Below are positions 13,225-14,638 of a DNA stretch of 14,638 nucleotides, piece after piece. The notes under the pieces are model-generated. The model saw only the letters and a list, made by a program, of their open reading frames with translations, was not told the origin of the DNA and made no database searches. This stretch comes from an uncultured Clostridia bacterium (GTDB taxonomy: Bacteria; Bacillota; Clostridia; Peptostreptococcales; Anaerovoracaceae): positions 1 through 14,638 of the forward strand of contig CAKQIZ010000048.1 of assembly GCA_934247125.1 (NCBI GenBank). Reading direction: 5' to 3'. Numbering within the stretch: the stretch's first letter is position 1; each line of letters starts with the position of its first letter. A program made the translations under genes and the position numbers.

Positions 13225-14451
13225 TTATATTATCTTTACTACCATTCGTCCGGCTTTGCCTCTGTCTTCGTGAAGCAGCTTGTGTGCGAGCGGGATCTCG
13301 TCCCACGAGAAGACCTGGCCGACCGGCTGTCTGATATTGTTCTTCACGATGAAGTCTACGAATCTGTCGTAGTCCTCCGGCGTCGCAGAATGACTGCCCT
13401 GCAGCCTTTTCTGCCCGAGCCACAGGAAACGCAGATCGAGATTCGTCCAGTATGAAGACGTGGCGCCGCATATCACGACCATGCCGTTGTTGTCGCATAC
13501 GAATATCGACGTCGGCATCGTGTCAGCTCCGGGATGCTCGATGACGATGGCCGGATCCCTGCGCACGCCTGCAGCTTTCCATATGGCTTTCCTGAATTTC
13601 ATCGCCTCGTACAGCCATTTGCGCTGGACGTCCGGATCTGTATAATCCGCGATGCTGCCCCAGTGCGTGAAGCTTTTCCTGTTGATGTATCCGCGGGCGC
13701 CGATCGATTTGCAGAATTCTCCGCGTTCATCGCTCGACACCACTGCGACAGGAATGCCTCCCATAGCGTCGACGAGCGGGATCGCGATGCTGCCGACAGC
13801 CCCTGCGCCGCCGTACACGAGCACGATGTCGCCCTCTCTGATCCGGTTGCCTTCCCAGTGCGTGAGCATCCTGTATACTGCAACGCCTGCAGCTGTAAAG
13901 GATGCAGCTTCCGCCATGTTGAGCGTTGGCGGGATCTTGTGGCACTGCTTGGTCATCACCTTGCTGAACTGTGCGAAAGAGCCCCAGTTCCCTTCGTATC
14001 CCCATACTCTGAATGTCGGGCTGTTCACGGGATCGGCTCCGGCCCGGATCAGCGGGCAGTCATCATCGTACTGCGCCGCGCCGACCGTCACGTAGTTGCC
14101 GATCTGAAATCCGGTGACATTTTTTCCGATGTCGTAAACGATGCCGGATGCTTCGGAGCCGCAGATATGAAAATCCTCGTGCGGATCCGAAAAATTGCCG
14201 TTTTCATTTATCACGTTTTTAGGCTTTCCGAGCGCGGCCCAGATGCCGTTGTGGTTGATACCTGCGTAGAAATTCGCAACTATGATCTCGTCATCGCCTG
14301 GTTCAGGCACGGGAACGATCTCTTCCCTGAATGCGGTCGCCGGATCTCCGAGCCGTTCATTTCGCAGTGTCCAGGCGTGCATCTTTTCAGGGAGCGTTCC
14401 GAGCTCAGGCAGAGTGCCCACGTCAAAAAGCTTGGATGTTCTGGTTACCAA
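13225..14451 (-). CDS. Crotonyl-CoA carboxylase/reductase-like MDR enzyme (408 aa)
   Basis: Member of the medium-chain dehydrogenase/reductase superfamily, closest by eye to crotonyl-CoA carboxylase/reductase, which uses NADPH and CO2 to turn crotonyl-CoA into ethylmalonyl-CoA. The start is TTG at 14451: AGGAGG (14460-14465) lies 8 nt upstream, and no ATG nearby has a ribosome binding site. Seen: LGDPATAFREEIVPVPEPG (34-52), AGINHNGIWAALGKP (63-77), HICGSEASGIVYDIG (95-109), DCPLIRAGADP (131-141), RVWGYEGNWGSFAQF (148-162), NADPH loop GGAGAVG (214-220), PVAVVSSDERGEFC (234-247), GARGYINRK (251-259), HPGADT (306-311) and GSH (352-354). Counterparts of the CO2-pocket residues N81, F170, E171 and H365 of the Kitasatospora enzyme appear to be N68, Y152, E153 and H354; the Phe-to-Tyr change is notable. 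It is the first gene of a three-gene operon with ACP and ketoacyl synthase. A plain enoyl reductase activity remains possible. Confidence 0.85.
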   Translation of the reverse strand: MVTRTSKLFDVGTLPELGTLPEKMHAWTLRNERLGDPATAFREEIVPVPEPGDDEIIVANFYAGINHNGIWAALGKPKNVINENGNFSDPHEDFHICGSEASGIVYDIGKNVTGFQIGNYVTVGAAQYDDDCPLIRAGADPVNSPTFRVWGYEGNWGSFAQFSKVMTKQCHKIPPTLNMAEAASFTAAGVAVYRMLTHWEGNRIREGDIVLVYGGAGAVGSIAIPLVDAMGGIPVAVVSSDERGEFCKSIGARGYINRKSFTHWGSIADYTDPDVQRKWLYEAMKFRKAIWKAAGVRRDPAIVIEHPGADTMPTSIFVCDNNGMVVICGATSSYWTNLDLRFLWLGQKRLQGSHSATPEDYDRFVDFIVKNNIRQPVGQVFSWDEIPLAHKLLHEDRGKAGRMVVKII

Positions 14452-14519
14452 TTATGTTTCCTCCTGCAATGGTGCCGAGGTGAAAACAAAAAGTTTGCCT
14501 CAGCTAACTAGCGTTTAAA

Positions 14520-14548
14520 AGTATACCTCATATTTTTTCGGTTGTCAA
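14520..14548 (-). promoter_or_regulatory. Near-consensus promoter of the Ccr-ACP-KAS operon
   Basis: Minus-strand TTGACA (14543-14548), exactly 17 nt, then TATACT (14520-14525). It is the best promoter in the window. The start point would be near 14513, giving a leader of about 60 nt before the TTG at 14451. A small palindrome GCTAACTAGC (14503-14512) lies at the predicted start point. The spacer contains ATTTTTTCGG (plus strand, 14532-14541), a word shared with the 33-bp repeats at 2829-2913. A second TTGACA lies at 14567-14572 (minus) without a partner -10. Confidence 0.8.
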
Positions 14549-14638
14549 TCAGATAGTAAACGACAGTGTCAAGTTGTTGTGGAGTTTTTGTTTGACATCG
14601 ATTCCAATTTTCTAGTTGAGTCTCAGATCACGAAGCTG

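Noticed and set aside
13534..14511. Long plus-strand open frame opposite the Ccr-like gene
   Set aside because: Composition is Arg/His/Asp-rich without family motifs; it is the antisense shadow of a well-supported enzyme.
14503..14512. FapR- or FabT-type operator at the Ccr operon start point
   Set aside because: GCTAACTAGC is palindromic, but it does not match the FapR or FabT consensus as I know them; kept only as a note in the promoter entry.

Overview
The window reads as chromosomal DNA of a low-to-mid GC Bacillota (Clostridia-like) bacterium. The support is strong AGGAGG-type ribosome binding sites, several extended -10 promoters (TGnTATAAT), frequent AGA/AGG and ATA codons, a class II CCA-adding enzyme fused to an HD domain, an M18 aminopeptidase, and a surface protein ending in a KTGD-type sorting signal. 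The exact genus cannot be fixed from the sequence alone.

Layout. 1-86 (-): first codons of a response regulator that runs off the left edge. 225-1406 (-): M20-family amidohydrolase with its own promoter. 1501-2790 (-): solitary AAA_14/DUF4143 ATPase. 2829-2913: three repeats at an exact 33-bp period, one of them filling the -35/-10 spacer of the ATPase promoter. 3002-4564 and 4582-5982 (+): CCA tRNA nucleotidyltransferase and M18 aminopeptidase, an apparent two-gene operon. 5983-6444: a 462-nt gene-free stretch holding a weak terminator, one copy of a 38-bp direct repeat, an inverted repeat and a promoter. 6445-7278 and 7357-7932 (+): a visibly more AT-rich pair, an SseB-domain protein and an unrecognised 191-aa protein, closed by a strong hairpin. 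The second copy of the direct repeat follows at 7995-8032. 8032-8844 (-): HAD-IIA phosphatase. 9129-11597 (+): an 822-aa secreted, wall-anchored protein joining a lamin-tail domain to a choice-of-anchor I propeller-like domain. 11745-14451 (-): a three-gene operon encoding a crotonyl-CoA carboxylase/reductase-like enzyme, an acyl carrier protein and a ketoacyl-ACP synthase, driven by a near-consensus promoter (TTGACA, 17 bp, TATACT).

How the genes work together. The CCA enzyme and aminopeptidase are housekeeping functions. The most system-like unit is the right-hand operon: an enzyme of the family that reductively carboxylates enoyl-CoA to alkylmalonyl-CoA, next to a carrier protein and a condensing enzyme. 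It could make and use an unusual extender unit for a branched acyl chain; that is inference. The second unusual item is the 33-bp-period repeat array at the ATPase promoter. The third is the AT-rich SseB pair bracketed by direct repeats, which looks like an insertion between the aminopeptidase and the HAD gene.
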